From contig OZ021721.1 in assembly GCA_963978545.1 (NCBI GenBank), positions 101,288,366-101,352,365 on the forward strand: DNA of 64,000 bases. Direction: 5' to 3'. Below are positions 36,330 to 47,006 of this stretch, piece after piece. Under the pieces are notes generated by a model that worked only from the letters and a program-made list of their open reading frames with translations, was not told where the DNA came from and made no database searches. How positions within the stretch are numbered: the first letter of the stretch is position 1; each line of letters opens with the position of its first letter. Origin of the DNA: Linyphia triangularis. Taxonomy: Eukaryota; Arthropoda; Arachnida; Araneae; Linyphiidae. Position numbers and translations under genes: made by a program.

Positions 36330-38370
36330 ATAGCCTGTGTTATTAAAACATCATATGCACGGGTGTTATATAAAATCAATGTAAACACGTGTAATATAAA
36401 CGTTAGAAATAAAATGTTAAAAATTCAATGCTAGTTTGTACTTTAAAATTTATGTTTTCTTGTCATGAAAACAGTTTTTGCAGCTTTAACTAAATATTTA
36501 CTAGATTAAACTAAAATGCTTATGTTACTGTAATGATATAACATAAACACCGTTTATTGACGAATTTCAAATTGCCAAAATTTCATGAGAGCTTGAAAAA
36601 ATTGGCAAAACCAACTATTCATTGTTACTCTCTGAGGAATCGTCTACTAAGTTGCTAGGTGTATTATGCGCTTAAGAAAGAAATTTGCAGGAACATTGTT
36701 CCAACATCTAAAGAGTGAAGATTATTTCTAATCGTTAAAAGTAGGCTTTTTATTGGAAGCGTTTCAATGGGCATATTTAAATTTATGCTTGGACTACAAG
36801 AAAGAAAATACTCTCCATCCAATATAATGGATCATTCAAATAAGGTGTATATTCTTAATGGACAAATGTCTTGTATTCTAGAAACTGAATGTAGTAAGCC
36901 TTAAAATTGTTCCCTTCTGAAGTGAAGCTATTGCTTTTTATTAATAGGAAAGCTTACTTATGAAATATCAAATTGTTATTGAATTTTAAATTGTTTCTTT
37001 TTTCAGAGAGAAATGAATGTGATTCCCTTTAGTTTTCCTCAAGAATCTGTCTCCAGAAGTTTCTTGTCAGATACAGCAGATTAGTTAAGAAATATTTGTA
37101 ACACATTGAAAATCATTTTTAAGTTATGTTTTTTGTATAAAATAAAAAAAGGTTTTTTTTTTTATCTTTTTTTTTTTATCTCTCTGTTTACTTTAAAATA
37201 ATGAATTATGTAAATTTTTTTTTCAATAAATATGTATTTTTAATAGTTTATAGTAATTCCTTGTAATACATTACTATTTTTTGCTGGTATTTGTGCAAGT
37301 TATGGGCCATTTATTGTTATGTATTTCGTGCATAGATCTGTTTAAAAGTCGATTTGAAAGTGTAAATGCAGTACGTTAAATATTTCTATTCATATAACAG
37401 AATAAAAAGCATCAAAGTTGAAAGGAAGAAAAAAATTTACGACATATCCCATCGGTGCTTATTGTGACACTAAGTATTTGTATTGCATCAAGAAACACAG
37501 TATCCATGTAGGTGTATTGCCACATATCTTCCAGTAGGCAAGTCTACAAGGGCCATCTTAGTGCTTAAAAAGATTTGTATCCATAGCTAACTAAAACCCT
37601 GCAGAGTTTATTTTTCACCTAGGCTTGCATGTTTCAACAAAAACCATTTGATAGCACGAAAAATGATTCTTTACATGGTTAATATTCCCTGTCATAAACT
37701 TGAAATTTTTTTCTAAAAAAGGGTGTTTCCATCATTTCTAGGAAAGAAATTCAGCATGGTATGTGTTGATACTTTATTTTTTATAAAATATTTTAGACAT
37801 CAAAAGCTTTAAATTTATCAAGTTTGGAAAAAATACTTTGGAAATTGCAAATTCATTGAAATTTGTTTTTTCCAAAATGTTTTCAAACTTGTATATATTT
37901 AAAATATTCTAGGAAAAAAGACTGCTATATTTACAATTTTAATAGGTTCCATCTAGTAAAATATGAATCATTTGCAATTTTACATTTAATTTCTAAATTA
38001 CAAACTGAGTTATTATTGATGCCATTAAAGAATAAGGAACAGATATAGCATAAGACATTTGGCAAATTTTTTCACTTGGCATTTAGAAAATTCACCAGAA
38101 TTAAAAATGCAGGAACTGAATTAAAATATAAATAACAAATTAAAGTAAAAACCGTTGGCAGAAACAGCACTTATTTGGAAAAAAGTGCCCTATACTACAA
38201 CTGTACCAAGAATAAGTTTAATTAAACAGCCACCAAATTTCAATAATGCAGTGTTAATCCATTTTCCAGACAATATTGCAACTCTCGCAATAAAATGCTT
38301 CTCTTTGACCCGAAAAACTCGGAATGTTTTCAGTATTACTTTATGAAGGAAATTCAATCTTTCCTCTATC
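36330..38370. other. AT-rich DNA, no gene
   Basis: Short frames only (for example 37863-38048). Nothing supports coding. Confidence 0.5.
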
Positions 38371-38374
38371 TACC

Positions 38375-38755
38375 TTGAAACAACCTTAAAATGAAAAGGT
38401 TTACACACCCTTTAACTGTAAACCTTATAGCAACCTTATAACGAAAAGGTTTTCGTACCCTTTACATGAAAACCTTGTCGCAAGCTTGTTACGACAAGGC
38501 TACGAAAAGGTTACTGTGAAACCTTGTCGCAAGCTTGTCGCGACAAGGCTACGAAAAGGTTTACAATGAAAACCTTGTCGCAAGCTTGGTCGCGACAAGG
38601 TTACGACAAGCTTTTCAGGTGTAAACTAGGACCCTTTTTTTAGGCTTGTGAAAAGGTTATACCCTTGTCGTGACAAGCTTGCGACAAGGGTGAAACCTTT
38701 TCGTTTATAGGGTTTACACAAGGTTTTGAAAAGGTTAAAATGCTATCTGGGTCAT
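38375..38755. repeat. AAGGTT/CTTGTC palindromic repeat, locus 3
   Basis: Contains three near-tandem copies of ACCTTGTCGCAAGCTTG followed by CGACAAGG-type complements, so each unit is itself a hairpin. It ends AAAATGCTATCTGGG at about 38740-38754. No coding frame. Dispersed copies with a shared terminus suggest a mobile or satellite-like element rather than a simple local repeat. Confidence 0.7.
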
Positions 38756-38759
38756 TATC

Positions 38760-40160
38760 TTGCAGAATTGCAAACCCTGAATCGCACGAAATAGAAATTA
38801 GCCCAAGTTGAATTATTGCTCTAACAAGAATTACTCGAAGATTATTGCTCTAGAAAGAATTGCAAAAAAAAACCAAAAAAAACACCTGTAAATGAATTTA
38901 AGAAGAGCTTTTGTTTCAGTGCAAGAAAGTCAATGTTACTAATAAACTCAAATGTTGCTCTACTGATTAAGATGAGACTTTTTCTAGTGTGTAATTTATG
39001 AAATTTCAAGTTTTATAATAAATTGGTAGACAAAGAAAGAAACATAACTAATTTAACGTTATGAATATATAGTATAAATCACTTGGTAAAACTGAAGGAA
39101 AAATGCCTAATATTCACTTCACTTTTCATTGTACATTTTAAATAAATATAATTTACACTTCCAATATTTCTAAGTGTTTCAAAAATGATTACCAACAAAT
39201 ATTCAATTAACTAAATATAAAAACAAGTTGCAAAATAAAATAAAATTATAAAAACATAATATGAACAATATAAAAGCAATTTAATTAATACAATATAAAA
39301 AAAACATAAAAAATACTTTTCTAATAAAGTTGAAGGAAGCACTCATTAGATTTTTCCTTACTATCAAAGTCAAAATATTAACCAAAGTATATAGTAAATT
39401 AAAATATTAATAAAAGTATAGAACAAAAAATGTGTAGAAAAAAGTATATAAAAAAGTATGCAACGAAAAATTAATAAAAAGTACATATACCCGAAAAGAT
39501 CGCGATTTTGTGCAACAGCAATATTAAATACAATTTATCCATCATTTTCACAATAGAAGTTGGATCAGAATGCAATTTTAAAAGAACAAGACTTTCACTA
39601 TTCCAAAGAAACCCGTTTGACTTCCAATAGCAACTATTCACTACCTCCAATAGAAACTGTTCTTCGGTCGGATTAGCAACCTTAAGGGGCGTCGCTATTC
39701 GCGGTTTCGTATATCCGATGTCTGCATGTGCTTTGGTTTGATAAGTTTTAGCTGTCATAAGTTGTTATCAAAGAATTGGTGTCCTTTTCAATGTAGAAAA
39801 TCGCGTATATTTTGTGTGAAATGGAGATACAAATATGTTTTATGTATTTTTTATGTTATTATTAGCCATGTTCATATTGTTTTCGCTAAGGTTGCAGTTT
39901 TTTCTTCCTACATTCCGTTTACGAAGGTAAAAAAAAGGAAAACTTAATTAAATCACTTGTATATGTTTAACTAAATCTCCAAAAATAAAGTAAAAACGGG
40001 AAACGGTCAATGGTTTTTATTTATTATGATCTTTGAAGTGCGATTGATTCGTTTCAGAGGGATATGGATTTCAAAATGTTCCTCTTAGTTGAATACTGTG
40101 CAGTTCTTTAGACAAACAATCTGATTGAATACAGACATGAAACATACCAGAGGGACTGTA
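38760..40160. other. AT-rich DNA, no gene
   Basis: Frames at 39471-39758 (minus) and 39726-39947 (plus) lack motifs and are AT-driven. Confidence 0.45.
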
Positions 40161-40165
40161 TATAC

Positions 40166-41714
40166 ACTGGTGTGCAAAACTTAAGCAACAGGTGGTTTTT
40201 TTGCCATAACTCCACGAGAAATGATCTGAGAGACATGAAATTCAGAAATGAGAGAGAGTATTATGTACGTAAAGGATGACTCAAGTATCGGCGCTGAAAA
40301 AGGAATACAATGTATACGGTATGGAATCAAACAAAAACAAGCTTTATTGAACGCATAGTATCGTGACTCATGATTGTATATCCAAGAGGAAGAACAACAA
40401 GCAGATGTTCCTTAATATGAGATATTCCCTCCCCTCACTGCAATGGTTGCTTCTCACCGTCTCCGCATACTCAGAACCAGCTGGTGCAACATTTCTTGCG
40501 GTAGGAGTGCCATTCTTCAATCAGCATCTGTTTGAGTTGTTGGGTGTTCTCCGGTGGATGTAAGCGTGCTGCAATGCGTCTCACCAAAGCATCCCACACA
40601 TGTTTGATGGGATTTAAATCTGGGGAGTATGCTGGCCAATCCATTCGAGTGATATCTTCACTTTCCAGTATCTCCTCAACAGCAAGAGTCCGATTTGGCT
40701 GTGTATTGTCATCCATAAAAATGAAGTCTGGGCCAATGGCACCTCGTAACAGATGCACATGGGGAAGGAGTACCTCCTCACAATAGCGATCTCCGGTTAC
40801 AGACCCTCTGTCGAAAACTTGGAGCTCAGTTCGCCCGTTCAGCATAATGCCTCCCCAGACAAGAACTCCAGGATCGCCGTTACGGTGTCTTTCCTTGATG
40901 TTACTGGGATAAAACCGGGTCCCGACCTCTCTCCAAATCAAAACGCGTTGGAAATCGCTTCCAGTACTGAACCGACTCTCATCCGTAAAGAGGACACAAC
41001 TCCATTGATCAGTTGTCCAGTTTTTGTGCTCTCTGCACCACTGTAAACGGTGGCGTCGGTGGTCAACTTTCAACGGGAGGCAGCTTTCAGGACGGCTGGC
41101 GAATAGGCCCCCTTTGTGAAGGCGTCTGGCCACAGTAAACCGCGACACTTGTCGCCCCGTTGCTGTACAAAGTTGCTGAGCAATGGCGCTTGCTGACTGC
41201 TGTTGGTCTCTTTTCGACTGCAGGACAATATATCGGTCATCCCCTACAGTTGTCGTCCTCGGGCTGCCACCACCAACCTTTCTAACAGCTGTACCTGTGG
41301 TCTGGAACGCTTTCCAAGCGCGCGAAACGACACTTTTGTTGATTCCGAACTCTGCAGCTACACTGGTGACAGTACGCCCTTCCTCCAGCTTTCCGATCAT
41401 TCTTCCAAGGTGTGAAGTCGTCCAGGTGATTTCTTCTAGCCATATTTCACGAGGTGACTCACTGGCACTTGCAGCGAATATGTTGATTTGCGTCTCCGTC
41501 TTTCCTTTTATTTTACTGTTGAACTGCGCTCGCCGACATCACGCATTTTGCGTACGCTCACGTCGCCTCTGGCGTTTCGTTCCTGATATTTGCATACACA
41601 TGACGTTTCTACTGACTTACGTGTTCATTGTACTGATCTACAGACTTCCTTTTCTGCAATTTCATGGCTATCTGCTAAATTTTTACATTGTTGCTTAAGT
41701 TTTGCACACCAGTG
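40166..41714 (-). mobile_element. Complete-length Tc1-family transposon
   Basis: Inverted ends CACTGGTGTGCAAAACTTAA (left) and its complement (right) continue to about 25 bp, with TA at 40164-40165 and 41715-41716. At 1549 bp it has the usual size of a Tc1 element. It belongs to a different Tc1 family from the 548-bp derivatives, whose ends read CACTATCTGG. The ends are well preserved, so it could still be mobilised if a matching transposase were supplied. Confidence 0.9.
40454..41443 (-). pseudogene. Tc1-like DDE transposase with frameshifts and lost catalytic Glu
   Basis: The protein would start at an ATG at 41443 (MARRNHLDDFT), then needs a 1-base shift near 41406 to enter the main 309-codon frame (40471-41400). 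That frame holds the paired helix-turn-helix domain (IGKLEEGRTVTSVAAEFG, later SRFTVARRL). It also holds the first catalytic Asp (LFTDESRF), the second Asp (FIFMDDN) and SPDLNPIKHVWD. The last motif should be NPIEHVWD: the third catalytic residue Glu is Lys (AAA, 40603-40605), one G-to-A change. After EEWHSY another 1-base shift is needed to recover PQEMLHQLVLSM, which then meets a stop. Three independent lesions show a dead enzyme. It is expressed, if at all, from inside the element. Confidence 0.9.
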
Positions 41715-42183
41715 TAGTAGAGTGGGCCGAAAAAAAATAAAGTTTTTTAGATCAAAATCTAATAGTGCGGAAAAGTTGCTATAGGTCAATAGAAACCGAA
41801 AGAAGCAAAACATTTTGAAATAATTTTTTTTTTTTAACCCTTGCTCATCAAGGTCAAAGTTTTGAAAATGTTACCATTTTTACGTATTTTTCCATTTTTC
41901 TAAAACATTGCTTCTGAGATTTATATTTTATTGTAGTCTATTAATATATGATACATAAGCACTAAAGAAATCATTTGCTATAATTATGATATTCTAAGTT
42001 GAAGGAGGAGGGGACTAATTCCAACGAATGAAAACGAACAAAACGAAATTATTAAAACGTTGAGGCATCATAGAAATACTTTCTCTAGGGTAAATCACAA
42101 TCCCTATAAATAATCACTTTAGCTTTTTTTTTCCACGCCCTCCCACTCACTTATGTCTTCAGTTTTTGTCTTTGCTTTCTTTG

Positions 42184-42197
42184 AGGGGAATTCCCCT
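42184..42197. promoter_or_regulatory. kappaB-like palindrome
   Basis: AGGGGAATTCCCCT is a perfect palindrome matching the Rel/NF-kB consensus GGGRNNYYCC. It lies about 140 bp upstream of the frame at 42326. Binding is inferred only from the sequence. Confidence 0.35.
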
Positions 42198-42325
42198 TTC
42201 ATTGTCTATACAATGAAGAATGTATCTTGTCCAGTTCACATTTTATTAGTGATTTGGTTCGCAGCGAGCGCGTGTGCTTCTGTTAATCAGCTTTTTGTCT
42301 GTGTATTTCTTCAAGAAGATTCACG

Positions 42326-43511
42326 ATGGAGGAAACGAAAGGAACAAGAAAGCATATCACAAGGAAGGCTTTTAATGGTCTCATACTTGGCAATCCAAAA
42401 GATTTACCTTCATCGAAGCTCCCCACATACAAGGACATTTTACGTTGTTGTTTTGAAGAAAGATTTGAGTTGGCGTTGGAAGCTAATTACACAACTGTCA
42501 ACTTTTCTGTTGTTGCTGATTCAGTGGCAAGAAAAGTCAAAAGCTTGTTTGATATGGCCTCTATTCTCACAGTAAATCAAACAAGAATTGTACAAATGAT
42601 TAGTAGATACCATGACGTATACCAAAATCTGAGAAAGTCCTACAATAGAGATAAGGATAAACAAAATTACAAGAATAAGCTGAGGAAATTCAAACAGGAA
42701 GCTACTAAAATTTTCAACGTTGCAGCATGCAAATGCCCAACGGAAGTTGGAACTGCATCTTCGCAGACCCCTACAATGGTCTGTTTGTCTTTTGCATATT
42801 TAATGAATTGCCATTCCGACATTAGTTTGAGTATTTGGATGGGAAAACTACAGAACCGAACACATTTTCCGGACCCATTGACAAGGCACTTCGTGACTGC
42901 AAAAATTTACCAATTGTTAAGTTTGAAAACATTGAGTGTGAAGTTCCTCTTCTAGATGAAGCAGTTCTAAGGAAAAATCAAAAATATCTTATCAATATAT
43001 CTCGAGCTATACAAAAGGGATTTTGTCTACAAGATCTTGCTGTTTCTGATCCTGGGCCTCTATCTAATTCTAGATGGTTGACGGCTGCTAATAATGTTCT
43101 AAGGTTGTATACATATCATCAAAAGAATCCTCACATGAACTGAAACAGATAGTTACATTCCTTTTGAAGTGCTATATTCCAGTTTGGTTTGCTATTAAGA
43201 AGGAGAGTTCTTTCATAGATGGATCAAAACATGTTTTCAAGGTAATACAATTATTAAGGTACTGACTTGAAAATCTTCTACAATTAATAGATCCAGTAAT
43301 ATAGAGCAATGGATTTTTTGCCCATCCTGAAAACTTTCTCATAGCAATGGTGTTTGACGAAAGGAAGAATATAAGGGAACTTGGTTTGAGGCGCATTCTA
43401 AAAGCACCTGCCGGATTCAACGTACCGGGTATGTGCCTTCACTTGTCCGAGGACGTTATTTCTCCTATATCTTTTCCTCTATTGGACACGAAAATTGACT
43501 ATTCCCCATAA
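42326..43511 (+). pseudogene. Decayed member of an uncharacterised multicopy protein family
   Basis: Frame 1 (42326 to about 42770) reads from MEETKGTRKHITRKAF through LPTYKDILRCCFEERF and VNQTRIVQMISRYHD to FNVAACKCP. After a frameshift (42823-42835) a second frame reads EPNTFSGPIDKALRDC to DPGPLSNSRWLTAANNVLRL. A third frame from 43140 gives FLLKCYIPVWFAIK, a stop near 43263, an internal TAG and FFAHPENFLIAMVFDERKN. I recall this set of motifs from abundant unnamed proteins in spiders and Hydra; function is unknown and copy number suggests a mobile-element origin. At least two frameshifts and two stops make this copy non-functional. It ends where the BEL/Pao fragment begins. Confidence 0.6.
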
Positions 43512-43519
43512 TTTTTAAT

Positions 43520-44480
43520 TCAATACAACGCTACCATAGAGTCAGTCCAAAATGTAGTATTTAAATTCGGCTTATCTAAAGCCCCTTGAACAGATTGAAC
43601 TAATCGTGCACCTACACAACACGCTAATAGTTCCAATCTAGGAATTGAAACGGGTTTCGTAGGAGCTACCCTTGACTTGGCCTTAATTAAATGTAACTTA
43701 ATCCCTGATTTCGTTATAGACCTAATGAATATGCAAGCAGCATACGCATTTTTGGAAGCGTCTACAAAAACATGTAGTTCTGATATTTCATCAATCTCAA
43801 TATATCTAGGAATTTCTATATCATTTAAGCATTTCACTTCTTGTAGCCATCTACAGAATTTTTTGCACATCTCAGGTGACAGAGGATCGTCCCAAGATAA
43901 TTTAAGTTTCCACGCTTCTTGTAGCCAAAGTTTGGGTAACAAAGTGACAGCTGTTAAAATACCAATAGGGTCGAAATATTGCTGCACCATAGACAGTACT
44001 GATCGTTTAGTAACTTCAACAATACTTTGGGGTTGTTCATTACCTATAGAGCATCTCAGTGTGTCTCTATCCAAGTTCCAAATTAGACCCAATAAATTTG
44101 TGTCCCCAGTACTCTTAAAAACATTTGGCCCTGCAACATTACTCTCCCAGTTCCTCAAATTAAAACCCCCCTTGGCCATAACACTCGTAGCCCCTGAAAT
44201 AAAAGTATCCATTTCATTTACATTAAATAATACACTAACAAAATTGTCTACATAGAAGGAATGCTTTAGTTTTAATATAAGTTCAGCATATTCAGGAGAT
44301 GAATGATCAAGCAAATGATTTATAGAAGCTGCTAATAGGAACGGGCTTGAACTCACACCAAATACTACTTTACAATGACGATAAACAATCTCTTCATTTT
44401 GTGAAGGATAAAAAAACCTTAAATAGTCTCTATGTTCTGGTGCGATACTTAGTTGCAGAAATGGGATGTACAAATGAAGG
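43520..44480 (-). pseudogene. BEL/Pao retrotransposon pol fragment (RT to RNase H start)
   Basis: The minus-strand frame reads from PFLQLSIAPEHRDYLRF through FGVSSSPFLLAASINHLL to HSFYVDNFVSVL and GGFNLRNWESN. It then passes the characteristic Pao region (LPKLWLQEAWKLKLSWDDPL) and IPRLELLACCVGARLVQS to FWTDSMVALY. YVDN corresponds to the YVDD catalytic box with the second Asp changed to Asn. The fragment starts just after the segment that should contain the first catalytic Asp and ends inside RNase H, so gag, protease, integrase and LTRs are absent. The open frame extends upstream to 44560, but that part does not look like pol. The 1.0-kb open reading frame is long for a relic, suggesting fairly recent truncation. 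Confidence 0.85.
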
Positions 44481-44864
44481 ATATAAAACGTTTCCTGCTT
44501 CCATGTTACCGTAAAGAGATGATGGAAGATGGACAAAAACGATAGGTGGTGTGTATACAAATAGACACTTTTACATCTTGTTGTGTATAGAAATAGACTC
44601 TTTTGTACATATCTTGTTGTGGTGAACAGAATTCGACTCTCTTATCTTGTGTTACCCTGCGTGGTAAGTGAACTAACGATGAAGACATTTTTTTTTAAAT
44701 AAATCTGCACAAAGATGGTGCATGTTACAAAAACAAAGTATTCTCTTGTGTTACTCTGCATGATAAGAGTTAACTAACAGAGTATAATTTTTTTTTTTAA
44801 ATAAATCTGCACAAAGATAGAGCATATTAGAAAACGAAGTACTGTCGAAAAAATCATACATAAA

Positions 44865-45430
44865 TAATTAAAAAAAACACGAAATCGTCAACGTTGACTT
44901 CTTTAGAAAAAGATAAAAAAAACCATATATAAAGAATTGGAAAAAAAAAACGCAAAACCACCAACATTGACTTCTTTAGAAAAAGATAGAAAAAAATCAT
45001 ATATAAAGATTAAAAATAAACGCAAAACCGCCAACGTTGACTTCTTTAGAAAAAGATAGTCATATATAAAAATTAAAAAACGCTAGAAAAAGACAGAAAA
45101 AATCACATAAAGAATTACAAAAACGCGAAACCGCCAACGTTGACGTCTTTAAAAAAAGACAGAAACAAATCACATATAAAGGATTAAAAAAACGTGAAAC
45201 TGCCAACGTTGACTTCTTTAGAAAAAGACGGAAAAAAATCACATATAAAGAATTAAAAAACCACCAAACCTCGACTTCTTTAGAAAAAGACCAAAAAAAT
45301 CACATGTAAAGAATTAAAAAAACGCAAAACTGCCAAAGTTGACTTCTTTAGAAAAAGACAGAAAAAAATCACGTATAAAGAATTAAAAAGCCGCCAAACC
45401 TCCAACGTTGACTTATTTAGAAAGAGATGG
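44865..45430. repeat. Tandem array of ~65-bp units, about eight to nine copies
   Basis: Each unit has GCCAACGTTGACTTCTTTAG, then AAAAAGA(T/C)AGAAAAAAATC and ACATATAAAGAATTAAAAAA, ending in CGC(A/G)AAAC. Copies start near 44885, 44958, 45028, 45128, 45200, 45263, 45330 and 45400, with a partial copy near 45085. The conserved core CAACGTTG is palindromic. The array immediately precedes the hairpins and the GC-rich island. Confidence 0.85.
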
Positions 45431-45506
45431 AAACAATCACATCGAAAGAAAACAAACATTTCATTTTTCTTCGTTCCATCCCTCCAACGTTGGTGATACC
45501 AGGTGC

Positions 45507-45565
45507 GCAAAAAAAATGGGTCTCGAATCGTGATACGGACACGACTTCGAGACCCATTTTTTTGC
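45507..45565. repeat. Hairpin 1 upstream of the GC-rich island
   Basis: GCAAAAAAA(A)TGGGTCTCGAA pairs with TTCGAGACCCATTTTTTTGC. The pairing continues as TCGTG/CACGA after a single unpaired base, giving a stem of about 25 bp with loop ATACGGA. The T run after the 3' arm also resembles an RNA polymerase III stop. Confidence 0.75.
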
Positions 45566-45673
45566 TTTAAAAATAAACAAAACAAAACATTCGTATCATG
45601 CTGTTGTTTCGGATGATGTGTATTTTGCTGTTGTCTCCCTTTTCTCGGATGAATCAGTAAACGACATATGGCG

Positions 45674-45733
45674 TTGAGACTGTCAGTGTTTGAGACAATT
45701 GTTTCCAAACACTTCAAACACTGACAGTCTTAA
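45674..45733. repeat. Hairpin 2 upstream of the GC-rich island
   Basis: GACTGTCAGTGTTTGA (45678-45693) is perfectly complementary to 45714-45729. With one mismatch the pairing extends outward to about 21 bp (GTTGAGAC against GTCTTAAC). The loop is about 20 bases. Confidence 0.75.
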
Positions 45734-45871
45734 CGAAAGAGGTCGTCCCGACAAGAAGCCACGGGAAACCCACTCGATGGACGCATTCCTTCTGGACAGA
45801 ATTGGGTATGACGAAAAGTGATACCCTCTTTTATAACTGTACGAAAGGGTGAGGGGGAAAAGGAGAGGCTG

Positions 45872-46055
45872 TTTCTAGAATGTTCGAAGTATTTCGCAAC
45901 GGACTGCAGTGACGTCATTCTTTGGCATTGATCCAAGCCATGTCATGCATGAAACGGGGGTGAAAGAGAATACCAGAATCATTCTCTGGTACCGGTCCAA
46001 GGCCACGCGACTCTCCGCAGCGCCTCTATAAAGGCTCCGACCGCTCTATAAAAAG
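45872..46055 (+). promoter_or_regulatory. Composite promoter: heat-shock element, CRE, two TATA boxes
   Basis: TTTCTAGAATGTTCG at 45872-45886 gives three alternating heat-shock units (TTC, GAA, TTC at 5-base spacing). TGACGTCA at 45910-45917 is a perfect cAMP-response/ATF palindrome. GAGAAT...ATTCTC around 45968-45989 is a further palindrome. TATAAAG at 46027-46033 and TATAAAAAG at 46047-46055 precede the ATG at 46146 by 119 and 99 bases, leaving room for a start site near 46078. Function is inferred from motif identity and spacing. Confidence 0.6.
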
Positions 46056-46145
46056 GGAACGCACACACGGCTCTTTCTTGTACACCTTCAACTTATCAGA
46101 TCTCTCTCTAAAAGCTCTTTCTAAAAGCTCTCTCGCTCGCACAAA

Positions 46146-47006
46146 ATGGATTTTTTTCGGGAAGTCCCATCGTCTCACCTCCGACCTCCCATTGGTCAGA
46201 TGAGGACGGAAGCCGCGCAGCATTTAGCTTACAAGGTCCAACCTTTTCGGATTTTCCACCACGGAAATAAGATATCGTTTAAAAAAAGAAGGAAACCTAA
46301 CTCCATCAACTCCGACCGTGACAAACGTACGAGGGACAACTTTTTTAGGACCCTCAAAGAATCGGGAGTCCCCCATCCCCTCCAACACCTGGACTGGTTG
46401 AAGGTGTACAAGCGACTGGCAGGAACGCAGTCGAATGCGAAACTTGGAAGTGGCAAGAAAGCAGACACCGACGTGCGGGTGTGGTTTCACTGGGAACACC
46501 ATTTCCTAGTCAAGTACTGCTTCACCTTCGGGCAACAGACGGTGGCAGAAAATACGTGGCATGTGGTGCACACGACGTCCGTCCCTCTGTTGTACTACGA
46601 ACCACAGAGACCGAACTTGGGAAGGCAGTCGCTCTCTCTGAATCCCGAGCAGCAGAAGTGCTACAAGAGGTACATCCTCCAATCTCATCAGTGCTTCGTG
46701 ATGCACCCCGGGACAACGTACGTGTTGATGGCCGTCCAGAAAACTCTGTCCACCTTCCACGTCGTCTCCCAGTTGGTGGATGGAAGATGTCCGAGAGAGT
46801 GCGAGACGTGGGAAGGAAGCCCTTCCAAGGAAAAAGAAGTGGAAAGGCACGAGGAAAAAACAACGGAGAAAGGAGAGGAAATCTCGATTCCGAGAGATGG
46901 AAGAGCGTTGGACTTGACGGTTCCGATCGCGACTATGGCCACGTCGTCTTCTGCTGCTATTGCTACTTCTCTACCCGTGGACCCACCTCCTTTGCTGTAT
47001 AACTAG
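46146..47006 (+). CDS. Intact 286-codon ORF of unknown family on a GC-rich island
   Basis: The ATG has a good context (ACAAAATGG) and the frame is uninterrupted to TAG at 47004-47006. The protein is basic and polar at the start (ISFKKRRKPNSINSDRDKR). It has a central His/Trp/Tyr-rich part (WFHWEHHFLVKYCFTFG, then NTWHVVHTTSVPLLYY) and an acidic-basic C-terminal segment (SKEKEVERHEEKTTEKG). There is no signal peptide or membrane span and I do not recognise the family. GC content is far above the flanks, which also opens long shadow frames on both strands. A dedicated promoter upstream, an adjacent tandem array and hairpins resemble large DNA virus layout, so an endogenous viral gene is possible but unproven; a foreign or host single-exon gene is the alternative. 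Confidence 0.6.
   Translation: MDFFREVPSSHLRPPIGQMRTEAAQHLAYKVQPFRIFHHGNKISFKKRRKPNSINSDRDKRTRDNFFRTLKESGVPHPLQHLDWLKVYKRLAGTQSNAKLGSGKKADTDVRVWFHWEHHFLVKYCFTFGQQTVAENTWHVVHTTSVPLLYYEPQRPNLGRQSLSLNPEQQKCYKRYILQSHQCFVMHPGTTYVLMAVQKTLSTFHVVSQLVDGRCPRECETWEGSPSKEKEVERHEEKTTEKGEEISIPRDGRALDLTVPIATMATSSSAAIATSLPVDPPPLLYN

Noticed and set aside
46481..47002. Overlapping 173-codon plus frame and 79-114-codon minus frames across the GC-rich island
   Set aside because: High GC removes stop codons in all frames; only the 46146 frame has the promoter, a good start context and full span. An overlapping gene cannot be excluded but is not supported.
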